Assembly (NCBI RefSeq): GCF_000719705.1
Contig: NZ_JOHO01000084.1
Coordinates: 1-19,842, forward strand
Length of the DNA: 19,842 bases
Direction of reading: 5' to 3'
Origin: Streptomyces sp. NRRL S-350
GTDB lineage: Bacteria; Actinomycetota; Actinomycetes; Streptomycetales; Streptomycetaceae
Both the position numbers and the translations under genes were made by a program. This document shows positions 6,778-14,200 of the stretch, in pieces. Below the pieces are notes generated by a model. That model was given only the letters and a program-made list of their open reading frames with translations, was not told the DNA's origin and ran no database searches. The stretch's first letter is position 1; each line of letters starts with the position of its first letter.

Positions 6778-8472
6778 GTGCCACTCTTCCGCACGTCCCG
6801 GCGCCGACTCGCGGCCGGCGCACTGTCAGCCGCGTTACTCACGCTCTCACTGGCATCCACCACGGCGCACGCCTCACCCACCGCGGCATCGGGTGACGGC
6901 AAGCCGCTCGCCGTCACCCCGCCGATGGGCTGGAACGACTGGGCCCACTACCAGTGCGCTGTCGGCGAACAGGTCGTCACCGCCAACGCCGACGCCCTGG
7001 TCTCCACCGGCCTCGCCGCCAAGGGCTACAACACCGTCACCGTGGACGACTGCTGGATGTCCACCGCCCGCAACGCCAGCGGCAATCTGACCGCCGACCC
7101 GGCCAAGTTCCCGCACGGCATGGCCTGGCTCGGCTCCTACCTGCACGCCCGCGGGCTGAAGTTCGGCATCTACGAGGACGCCGGCTCCACCACCTGCGGC
7201 GGCTACCCCGGCAGCGGCCTCGGCCCCCACGGCGAGCCGGATCACTTCGCGCAGGACGCCGCCACCTTCGCCACCTGGGGCGTCGACTACCTGAAGCTGG
7301 ACGGCTGCAACCTCTACACCGCCCCCGCCCAGACCCAGGAGCAGGCCTACCACCAGGCCTACGACGCCCAGGCCACCGCACTCCGCGCCTCCGGCCGGGA
7401 CATCGTGTTCTCCGAGTCCGCGCCCGCCTACTTCCAGGGCGGCGAGTGGGGCAACCAGAGCTGGTACGACGTGCTGTCCTGGGTCGGCCAGGACGGCCAA
7501 CTCTGGCGCGAGGGCTACGACATCGCGACCTACGACCCCGCCCACCCCGACGCGAGCCGCTGGTCCAGCGTGCTCGGCAACTACGGCTACAACCGCTGGA
7601 TCGGCTCCTTCTCCTCACCCGGCAACTGGAACGACCCCGACTTCCTGATCGCCGGCGACAAGGGCCTGACCGACGACGAGGCGCGCAGCCAGGTCGCCCT
7701 GTGGTCGATGATGGCCGCCCCGATGATCCTCTCCTCCGACGTCTCCCAGCTCTCCCCCGCGGGGCTGGGCGCACTCGGCAACACCGACCTGATCGCCGTC
7801 GACCAGGACCGCCTCGGCCGGCAGGCCGGTGTGGTGTCCAGCACTTCCGCCGCCGACGTCCTGGCCCGGCCGCTCGCCAACGGGGACCGTGCGGTCGCGG
7901 TGCTGAACCGTTCCAGCAGCGCCCAGACCCTCAGCGTCCCGCTGGGCGCCATCGGGCTGCCCGGCTGCACCGTCACGGCCAAGGACCTCTGGACCGGGAA
8001 GACCTCGACCACCTCCGCCTCGCTGAGCCAGACCGTCCCGGCCCACGGCACCGCCGTCTGGCGGCTCACGCCCGGCGCCGGCTGCGGCACGGCCGTCCCG
8101 ACCGGCCAGTTCACCGGCAACGGCGCCAAGTGCATGGACGACAGCGCCAGCGGCACCGCGGACGGCAACCCGGTGATCCTCTACGACTGCACCGGCAACG
8201 CCAACCAGCGCTGGACCAAGAACGCCGACGGCACCGTTCGGACCCTCGGCAAGTGCCTGACCGCCAAGGGGAGTTCGGCCGGAAGTGGGATGGTGCTCAG
8301 CACCTGCACCGGCGGCGTTCTCCAGCAGTGGGCCTCCACACCGGACGGCACGCTGACCGGCTCCGGCCTCTGCCTGGACGTGACGGGCGGCAGCACCGCC
8401 AACGGCACCAGGCTGGAACTCTGGACCTGCGGAAACCATCAGGCCAACCAGTACTGGTCGCTCCCGGTCTGA
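6778..8472 (+). CDS. Secreted GH27 alpha-galactosidase with C-terminal ricin-type lectin domain
   Basis: It should release terminal alpha-linked galactose from oligosaccharides or galactomannans outside the cell. The GTG start at 6778 is preceded by AAGGAG at good spacing. The 564-residue product has an Arg-rich signal peptide to about residue 32 (TTAHAS), then TPPMGWNDWAHY, VDDCWM and FGIYEDAGSTTCGGYPGS, typical of family GH27. The nucleophile is Asp175 in YLKLDGCN, and the acid/base is most likely Asp248 in WREGYDIA. WNDPDFL at 284-290 is also conserved. After a short beta domain, about residues 443-564 form a ricin-B-like domain with three QxW signatures (QRW, QQW, QYW), probably for substrate binding. 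A 15-bp hairpin follows the stop. All key residues are present. Confidence 0.96.
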   Translation: MPLFRTSRRRLAAGALSAALLTLSLASTTAHASPTAASGDGKPLAVTPPMGWNDWAHYQCAVGEQVVTANADALVSTGLAAKGYNTVTVDDCWMSTARNASGNLTADPAKFPHGMAWLGSYLHARGLKFGIYEDAGSTTCGGYPGSGLGPHGEPDHFAQDAATFATWGVDYLKLDGCNLYTAPAQTQEQAYHQAYDAQATALRASGRDIVFSESAPAYFQGGEWGNQSWYDVLSWVGQDGQLWREGYDIATYDPAHPDASRWSSVLGNYGYNRWIGSFSSPGNWNDPDFLIAGDKGLTDDEARSQVALWSMMAAPMILSSDVSQLSPAGLGALGNTDLIAVDQDRLGRQAGVVSSTSAADVLARPLANGDRAVAVLNRSSSAQTLSVPLGAIGLPGCTVTAKDLWTGKTSTTSASLSQTVPAHGTAVWRLTPGAGCGTAVPTGQFTGNGAKCMDDSASGTADGNPVILYDCTGNANQRWTKNADGTVRTLGKCLTAKGSSAGSGMVLSTCTGGVLQQWASTPDGTLTGSGLCLDVTGGSTANGTRLELWTCGNHQANQYWSLPV

Positions 8473-8484
8473 CCGGAGCACGGC

Positions 8485-8519
8485 ACCTCCGCCCGGGGCA
8501 GGTCGCCCCGGGCGGAGGT
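8485..8519 (+). terminator. Strong hairpin terminator after the galactosidase
   Basis: A perfect 15-bp inverted repeat, ACCTCCGCCCGGGGC and its complement, around a 5-nt loop, beginning 12 bp after the stop codon. There is no long T run, as is common in these genomes. Confidence 0.85.
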
Positions 8520-8823
8520 TCCACCGGCGTGGACGCGCTCGCGGTGGCCTCGGCGCTCCCGCCCCCGGCCTCGACGCCAGTCGCAGAGGCGACGGGGTTC
8601 TCGGCACGCACAGTCCGATCGCCTCACGAAATCCTCATGATCCGTCCGAGAAGCTGCGCGGGCAGGTCGGGCAGTTGTCCGTTCCGCAGGGCCGCCGCAC
8701 CCAGGAACGACAGCGCGATGCTCCGCATCGAAGACGCCGCGACCTGCTGACGGAATGCCAGGGCGGCGCGGACCGCCGGCCGACCTCCGCGCCCTTGACG
8801 CCCTCAGAGAATCGATCCCGTCC
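8520..8823. other. Upstream region of the secreted-protein gene
   Basis: No gene is supported here. It contains the operator-like repeat at 8622-8640. Open frames crossing it (for example from ATG 8755) read through without signal-peptide character until 8824. Confidence 0.45.
8622..8640 (-). promoter_or_regulatory. Operator-like direct repeat before the secreted-protein gene
   Basis: On the minus strand it reads TCATGAGGATTTCGTGAGG, 17 of 19 identical to the site at 1185-1203, with the same 11-bp period. It lies 183 bp before TTG 8824, or 114 bp before ATG 8755. Relative to the gene it presumably serves, it has the same orientation as the 4624 site has to its M60-type gene. Confidence 0.6.
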
Positions 8824-10251
8824 TTGTCCAACCGCCCCCTCGCGGCGTCCGTCCTCGCCGCAACCGCCGTTCTCGCCATCGTCGTCGGCGCCGCGCCGGC
8901 CGCGTTCGCCGACGCACCGGTCCCGCCCGCCGCCGCGGCCACCGCCGCCCCGACCGCACCGGATCAGAGCGTGCCGGTCACCCCGGCTGCCGGCGACACC
9001 TCCACCGTCGCGCTCGCCACCCCGTCCGACTCCGGCGCGCCCGCCACGGCCGATACCACCGACCTGACGTTGGACTCCTACGACCAGCAGAGTGGCCGGG
9101 CCGTCCTCGCCGCGACCGGCAACGCCGCGGCCGATCCGGGCATCGCGGCCGCCGCGACGTCGAGCGTCCAGCCCGGCCGACTCATCGACAGCCCGCCGAC
9201 CGCCGCCGCCCCGCACGGCGCGCTGGTCGCGGTCACCGCAGTCCAGCCGGCCGGCGACGGCAAGGTCGCGGTCAGCACCCGCCCGGCCTCGCTCACCGAA
9301 CTGCTCGGACGAGTGAGCGCTTACGGGCGTACCCTCATCGACCCGCACAACCTCAAGGTCGAACCGCTGGCCGACGACGTGAACGTCGCCTTCACCGGCC
9401 AGGACGGCAGCGGGAGCGCCAACGCCTCGGCCGCGCTCCATCTCAACGTGCACGCGAAGGTTCCCACCCCGGACCGGACCTCGGTCGAGCTGGCCGGCAC
9501 GCTCGACCTCAAGCCCGCCGTCGAACTCGACTACCAGGGCGCCACCCACGGCCTCCTCCCGGAACACACCAGGATCGGCTTCGACCTCGGCGCCCACGCG
9601 AACTGGCACATCACCGCCGCACTGCACGGCGCCGCCCGACCGATCCGCATCCCCGTCGCCCACCTGGCCGGCAACGAGACCGTGATGGCCGGCCCGCTGC
9701 CGATCGTCATCACCCTGGGCCTCACGCTCACCGCGGAGGTCGGCGCGGACGGCGACGTCACCTTCGACGCCCAGCAGGACCTCGACGGGGCCTGGGGCTT
9801 CCACGCCGGCTACACCAAGGGCCGGGGCTGGACCGGCCGCACCGACCCCGGCACATTCACCGCCACCCCGGTGCGGGCCACCATCGCCGGCAACGCCTCG
9901 GTGCGCACCGGCCTGATCGCCGACGGCTCGGTCGCGCTCTACGACGCCGTAGGCGTCAAGGCCGGCATCGAGCCGTACCTGCGGACCCAGGTGAACGGGT
10001 CCCTCACCATCGACACCAGCGGCGCCCCGCCGGTCGTCACCGGCCAGGCGGGCCTGTACGCCGGGCTCGACGTCACCGGCGGCCTGTTGGTGAAGCTGCC
10101 CGGGCTCGGTCCGTTCTTCGAGAAGAACCTGAGCTTCCCGATCTACCACAACGAGTGGCCCCTCGCGCTGCCGAGTCTCAGCGGCGGGGGCAGCGCCGGT
10201 GGCAGCGGCGGCGCCGTGAGCAACGAGTCGGGCTCCACGCCGACCGGCTGA
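8824..10251 (+). CDS. Secreted protein of unknown function
   Basis: The start is set at TTG 8824 because MSNRPLAASVLAATAVLAIVVGA begins a clean signal peptide, with likely cleavage in AAFA-DAP near residue 29. An ATG at 8755 in the same frame would put 23 extra residues in front and has no better ribosome site. The mature protein (about 445 residues) starts with an Ala/Pro/Thr-rich segment to about residue 80. It continues as a regular, Gly/Asp-rich, probably beta-sheet protein with alternating hydrophobic residues (IDPHNLKVEPL, LDLKPAVELDYQG, TVMAGPLPIVITLGLTL). It ends with a Gly/Ser-rich tail after NEWPLALPSL. No catalytic motif or cysteine pattern is apparent, and I do not recognise the family. 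An operator-like repeat upstream suggests co-regulation with the peptidase genes. Confidence 0.85.
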   Translation: MSNRPLAASVLAATAVLAIVVGAAPAAFADAPVPPAAAATAAPTAPDQSVPVTPAAGDTSTVALATPSDSGAPATADTTDLTLDSYDQQSGRAVLAATGNAAADPGIAAAATSSVQPGRLIDSPPTAAAPHGALVAVTAVQPAGDGKVAVSTRPASLTELLGRVSAYGRTLIDPHNLKVEPLADDVNVAFTGQDGSGSANASAALHLNVHAKVPTPDRTSVELAGTLDLKPAVELDYQGATHGLLPEHTRIGFDLGAHANWHITAALHGAARPIRIPVAHLAGNETVMAGPLPIVITLGLTLTAEVGADGDVTFDAQQDLDGAWGFHAGYTKGRGWTGRTDPGTFTATPVRATIAGNASVRTGLIADGSVALYDAVGVKAGIEPYLRTQVNGSLTIDTSGAPPVVTGQAGLYAGLDVTGGLLVKLPGLGPFFEKNLSFPIYHNEWPLALPSLSGGGSAGGSGGAVSNESGSTPTG

Positions 10252-10491
10252 CATCCGGTCACCTGATTCTGTGCCGCTGTGATGGGGCTGCTGACCTCCG
10301 GGTCCGGCACGACTGCTACCTCCCTGTCGATCACATGACCCGGGGCGCTGTGACCGGACCCGGAGCACCGTATGACCGCTGAGGCCTGACCAGTACCCGG
10401 CCGAGCCAACGCCCGGCCGGCCCGACGCCTGGCCGCTGACAGGTACCGGGTCTGCGTAACGTGGATGCGCGCGAACGTCCGCTCCGCGCGT

Positions 10492-11454
10492 TCACGGCCC
10501 CGTCGGCACGCCGCCCTGCCCACGCCGTCGCCGTACCCAGTCCGCGTACGCGGGCGAGCGGGTCATCGACTCTGCCAGCGCCTGCCGGGCGAACCGGGCC
10601 AGCTCCGGGCCGTGCGGGGCCACCGGGCTGGCGTCGTGCCACAGGAACAGGTATCGGATCCACATCGGATCACCGGCCAGCGCGCGCACCGCCACACCCG
10701 GGCCGGCCGGGAAGTTGGGCTGACAGGCCGTTATCGCGCGACCTGTCGCGATCAGCTGGGCCCGCAGGTTCACCTCGGTCATCTGGTGGGCGATGTTCGG
10801 GCTGACCGCGTGCTTCTCGCAGACGTCGAAGAAGTGTTCCGGCCAGCCGATCCCGTCCGGCGGCGCGATGACCCACGGGCTGTCGGCGAGCTCCGTCAGC
10901 GGCACGTCCGCCTTCGCGGCGGCCGGGTGCCCGCACGGCAACGCCACGAAGATCGGGTTGTGGCCGATCTCCTCGTGCACGATCCGCGGCAGTGTCGGGA
11001 TCCGCCGCCCCGGGTTGTCGGCGATCAGAGCGCAGTCCAGGCGCCGGGACGCAACCATGTCCAGCAGCAGCCGGACGGAGAACTCGGTGTGCACCGAGAT
11101 CTCCAGACCGGGCATCAACGCGCTGATCTCGTCGATCAGTTCGATCACCGGCAGGCCGGTGCTGAAGCCGCCGATCCGCAGCAGCACGGCCGGATCCCGG
11201 GGCTTGGCGTCGAGCAGGTCGTCAACGCTCGACACGGCGGCTCTCGCCCGGGAGAGCACGAACTCGCCGAACGGCGTGGGGATCGCGCCCTGGCGCCCCC
11301 GGCTGAAGACCTCTCCGCCGAGCAGCGCCTCGATCCGGCGCAGCTGTGCGGTCATGGCGGGCTGTGACATGCCCAGCGCTCCGGCTCCCTTCGTCACGCT
11401 GCCCTGTTCGTAGATCATCAGCAGTGCCCTGAGGTGCCGTAGCTCCAGTTGCAT
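10492..11454 (-). CDS. LysR-family transcriptional regulator
   Basis: A 320-residue LysR-type regulator. The N-terminal winged helix-turn-helix is MQLELRHLRALLMIYEQGSV, then GALGMSQPAMTAQLRRIEALLG (residues about 1-60), followed by a two-lobed effector domain (LRIGGFSTG, SLDCALI-type segments, RYLFLWHDASP). The ATG is at 11452-11454 with only a weak ribosome site. It is divergent from the secreted-protein gene at 11666 across 211 bp, the classic arrangement for LysR regulators and their targets, so it may control that gene. It converges on the 8824-10251 gene. I cannot tell the inducer. Confidence 0.94.
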   Translation of the reverse strand: MQLELRHLRALLMIYEQGSVTKGAGALGMSQPAMTAQLRRIEALLGGEVFSRGRQGAIPTPFGEFVLSRARAAVSSVDDLLDAKPRDPAVLLRIGGFSTGLPVIELIDEISALMPGLEISVHTEFSVRLLLDMVASRRLDCALIADNPGRRIPTLPRIVHEEIGHNPIFVALPCGHPAAAKADVPLTELADSPWVIAPPDGIGWPEHFFDVCEKHAVSPNIAHQMTEVNLRAQLIATGRAITACQPNFPAGPGVAVRALAGDPMWIRYLFLWHDASPVAPHGPELARFARQALAESMTRSPAYADWVRRRRGQGGVPTGP

Positions 11455-11665
11455 GGCCGGAAGGCTAGCCCGGTGAACGGCCGCCGAACAGGGGCCGTCC
11501 CGTGGGCGGACGGACCGCTCAGCAGCCCTGCCACCATCGGTTCCTGACCGGATTCGGCTGCGGGGGCCGCGTGTTATGGCGTTTCGGGATGTGGTGGACC
11601 ACGCGTTCAGGCCTCAGATTCATTCTGACGGAAGAACTCCTCCCCCACTCCCCTCGGAGATGCCC
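11455..11665. promoter_or_regulatory. Divergent promoter region, LysR and secreted protein
   Basis: 211 bp between two divergent genes. A short palindrome GTGGACCAC occurs around 11592-11600, and GGAG at 11656-11659 serves the plus-strand gene. A LysR-type T-N11-A box cannot be singled out by eye. Confidence 0.4.
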
Positions 11666-12601
11666 GTGTCCCGGTCCCTGCGAAAGCCGGCTGCGATAGC
11701 CGTGGCCGCCCTCGTCACCGCCGGCTCCACCCTGCTCAGCGGCGCCGCGCAGGCGTCAACCGCTCGTGCCACTGCCCCGACGGCGGCCGGCCCGACCGAC
11801 CGGATCGGAGGCGTCGTCCCGGACGTCGTCACCGGTGCCGCGGCGAGGAAGGCCGCCGGCGTGGACGCACCCGCGCCGGCCCCGGCCGGCAGACACCCGA
11901 AGGCCGCCTCGGCCGGTACCCCGAACTGGAACCACAGTTACTGGGGCGATTTCCCGGCACGGGGCAACAACACCGGCGCGATGGCGACTCAGAGCTACGT
12001 CCCCGGGCTGGAGATGCTCGACAACGAGTACCTCTACGCCCCGACGCTGGCCCCCGACAGCTCGACGTGCATCGAGGTCGTCACCCAGTACAGCCGGTAC
12101 GCCACTCCTCAGCTCCTCGCGTGGGACTGGTGCCGGAGCGTCGACGTCGCGGCGACCAAGACCATCGACGCCTCGTTCACGGCCAGTTACGGCACGGTGG
12201 TCAACGGTCACAACTCCTACACCGTCGAGGACGTCCTCACCGACGCCGCGACCAACACCTGGACCGCGTACCTCTACAACTACCGGACCAATGCCTGGGA
12301 CGTCTTCTACACCCAGTCCGGAACGAGCCAGATCAGCACCGACGGCGGCGGCTGGAAAGGTGGCGGCTGGGACATGTTCGAGGTCTACGCGCTGAGCGGC
12401 TCCCGCAACTACTGCGCGCAGACCAGGAACGCCGTCTTCGAGAGCAGTTCCATCCAGTACCTCGTCGATGGCGCATGGACCGACGCCACCGCGTCGTTCG
12501 CACCGATGTCCGGAACCACCCCCACGGGAAGCGCCTTCAGCTGCCCGCCGCTCACCTTCAACGTCGTCGCCCCAAACACCGACTGGGTCGTCAAGCAGTA
12601 G
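11666..12601 (+). CDS. Secreted protein of unknown function
   Basis: The start is taken at GTG 11666, six bases after GGAG; the ATG at 11660 directly abuts the GGAG and is less likely. The 311-residue product has a signal peptide (RKPAAIAVAALVTAGSTLLSG, cleavage near AQA-ST, residue 32) and a low-complexity Ala/Pro segment to about residue 85. A compact domain rich in aromatic residues follows: NWNHSYWGDFPARGNN, CIEVVTQYSRYATPQLLAWDWC, NTWTAYLYNYRTNAWDVFY and GGGWKGGGWDMFEVYALSG. Four cysteines in the mature part could form two disulfides. Many surface-type Trp/Tyr would suit carbohydrate or polymer binding, but no family is recognised. It is divergent from a LysR gene. Confidence 0.86.
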   Translation: MSRSLRKPAAIAVAALVTAGSTLLSGAAQASTARATAPTAAGPTDRIGGVVPDVVTGAAARKAAGVDAPAPAPAGRHPKAASAGTPNWNHSYWGDFPARGNNTGAMATQSYVPGLEMLDNEYLYAPTLAPDSSTCIEVVTQYSRYATPQLLAWDWCRSVDVAATKTIDASFTASYGTVVNGHNSYTVEDVLTDAATNTWTAYLYNYRTNAWDVFYTQSGTSQISTDGGGWKGGGWDMFEVYALSGSRNYCAQTRNAVFESSSIQYLVDGAWTDATASFAPMSGTTPTGSAFSCPPLTFNVVAPNTDWVVKQ

Positions 12602-12652
12602 CCCCCTGTGCGGGTGATCGATTCCAGGAAGTGTGCTCTGCGGCTTCGGCTT

Positions 12653-14104
12653 TCAGGCTCTGTCGCGCAGGGTGCTGGGGTCGACGGTCGGCTTGGGAAA
12701 GTTGAGTCGGGCGACGGCGGCGCGGGTCTGTGTGTCGACCGGGAAGCCCCACGTGGCGAAGAAGCCGGTCAGGTCGTGGTGGGTGGCCTTGCTGACGTAG
12801 AGGACGAGGTTGCGACTCTTGACGTCGTCGGGCGTGTCGTCGGTGGTGGTCGGCTTCTCGGTGCGGACGAGGTGGGTCACCTTGCTCCAGAGGTCGTCGC
12901 CGTAGGCGAGCCGGAGCTGCTCGAACATGACCAGCCGGTCGAAGTCGTCGAAGTCCTTGGTGAAGTCCAGTCCCGGGCGGCCGAGTTTGGCGATGGTACG
13001 GGTGAAGTAGTCCGTCCCGTCGGCGTTCTCCTCGGTCTTCGGATCGATCAGACGAGAGGGTTGACCGGCGTCGCGCTGCACGGCGAGCGAGTAGATGTTC
13101 ACCGTGACCTCGGCCAGGGACTCCGGGGTGATCGCGGACTGCTGGTGGGGGTGCCCGCTCTCGTGCCACACCGACCAGCCGTGGTCCTTGTCGGGGTTGA
13201 GGATGTCACCGACCACGTTGGTGGGGAAGCCGATGCGTGTGTCGGTGGCGTAGGCGTAGACGCTCTCCTTCTCCTTGGCGGTCAAGGTGCGGGTCTCGAC
13301 GTAGTGGAACGCCAGCGGGCTGCGGTCATCGGTTCCCGGTGCGCCCGGTGAGGTCTGGTCGACGAGTCCTGCGGTCTTGTCCTCGACGGCGAGGACGTGC
13401 TCGATCTTGCGCAGGGCCGCGGCCTGGTCCACGGCCTGGTTCGCGATCGCGGCCTCGCGGGTCACCGTCATCACGGTGTGCGGGCCGACGAGTTCGGCGT
13501 AGGGGGTGGTGCGCTGGGCCAGCATCGTGCGCCACTGTTCGGCTGTGGTGTGGCCGAGTTGGAAGAAGGGCACCGGTGTCGCGCCGGTCAGGGTGATGGT
13601 CGCCGTGTCGGCCGGCGTGCCGTCGAAGCTGAGGTAGACCATGCCCCCGGTGGTGTCGGTGATGTCGGAGTTGCCGCCCGGGACCTCGTGTTCCCTGGAC
13701 TCGGCTGCGGCCGGGTCCGTGTCAGGTGCCCCCACAACGACCTTGGCTCTGCCGCCGGTGACCGACGCGTCCACGTGCAACGCCTGGCCGGGCGGCAGGT
13801 AGAGGCCCGTCGGCCGTGCCGAGGACAAGGAGAGCCAGTCCCCCAGGCGGGCCTGTTCGTCCGCGACACCGGGCAGCCCGGTCAGCGTCACCCGTTCCGG
13901 CTGGCCGGGCACCGGCGCCGGTCCGTCCGCCCAACCGGCCGCCGGGGCGGTAGCCGAGCCCGACGGAGAGGTAACCGAACCCGACGGGGACGAGGCGGCG
14001 GCCCGCGGGTCCTTGGCGTCGGGGCCGCAGCCCGCGAGCGAGGCCGCGCCGAGTATGGCCAGGGCCAGGACAAGGGCGCCGCGCTGCACGGTGGTGTGGT
14101 TCAC
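12653..14104 (-). CDS. Secreted lipoprotein, second M60-type zinc metallopeptidase
   Basis: The start is set at GTG 14102-14104, with GGAG seven bases upstream; ATG 14146 would add 14 polar residues before the signal peptide. The 483-residue product has lipobox SLAGC (Cys26), a Ser/Pro/Gly linker, TGLYLPPGQALHVD in the N-terminal beta domain, and a zinc site HESGH at 314-318 in VWHESGHPHQQ. Glu332 in AEVTVNIYSLAVQRDAGQPSRL is the probable third ligand. It is clearly paralogous to the product of 3114-4490: the metal site, the VNxYSLAVQRDAG stretch and the C-terminal LTGFFATWGFPV all match. Its signal peptide, however, is nearly identical to that of the neighbouring aminopeptidase. It lies 96 bp downstream of that gene on the same strand and may be co-transcribed. 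Confidence 0.88.
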   Translation of the reverse strand: MNHTTVQRGALVLALAILGAASLAGCGPDAKDPRAAASSPSGSVTSPSGSATAPAAGWADGPAPVPGQPERVTLTGLPGVADEQARLGDWLSLSSARPTGLYLPPGQALHVDASVTGGRAKVVVGAPDTDPAAAESREHEVPGGNSDITDTTGGMVYLSFDGTPADTATITLTGATPVPFFQLGHTTAEQWRTMLAQRTTPYAELVGPHTVMTVTREAAIANQAVDQAAALRKIEHVLAVEDKTAGLVDQTSPGAPGTDDRSPLAFHYVETRTLTAKEKESVYAYATDTRIGFPTNVVGDILNPDKDHGWSVWHESGHPHQQSAITPESLAEVTVNIYSLAVQRDAGQPSRLIDPKTEENADGTDYFTRTIAKLGRPGLDFTKDFDDFDRLVMFEQLRLAYGDDLWSKVTHLVRTEKPTTTDDTPDDVKSRNLVLYVSKATHHDLTGFFATWGFPVDTQTRAAVARLNFPKPTVDPSTLRDRA

Positions 14105-14117
14105 GGTGGTGCTCCGG
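14015..14117 (-). repeat. Duplicated leader, copy in the M60-type gene
   Basis: From the CCGGAG ribosome site through codon 30, just past the lipobox cysteine, this region is about 90% identical to 15752-15854 before and within the aminopeptidase gene. The similarity stops sharply on both sides. Confidence 0.8.
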
Positions 14118-14200
14118 TGGGGTCGAGTTGACGTTTTCGTGATCACGTCACGGCTCGGCAGACGTGTGCGTACGGGCCGGTGCCGTCCGGCACGGCGCGG

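Noticed and set aside
6954..8750. 598-codon plus-strand frame overlapping the galactosidase
   Set aside because: Arg/Pro-rich shifted frame of the galactosidase gene.
8755..8823. ATG 8755 as the start of the secreted protein
   Set aside because: It would bury the signal peptide behind 23 residues including several Arg. TTG 8824 gives a standard exported N-terminus. Not fully excluded.
8635..10368. 577-codon minus-strand frame opposite the secreted-protein gene
   Set aside because: Gly/Arg/Val-rich antisense frame. The plus strand has a proper signal peptide and balanced composition.
11612..11628. Possible fifth copy of the operator before the secreted-protein gene at 11666
   Set aside because: The minus strand reads TCAGAATGAATCTGAGG, which lacks the paired ATGAGG halves and the 11-bp period.
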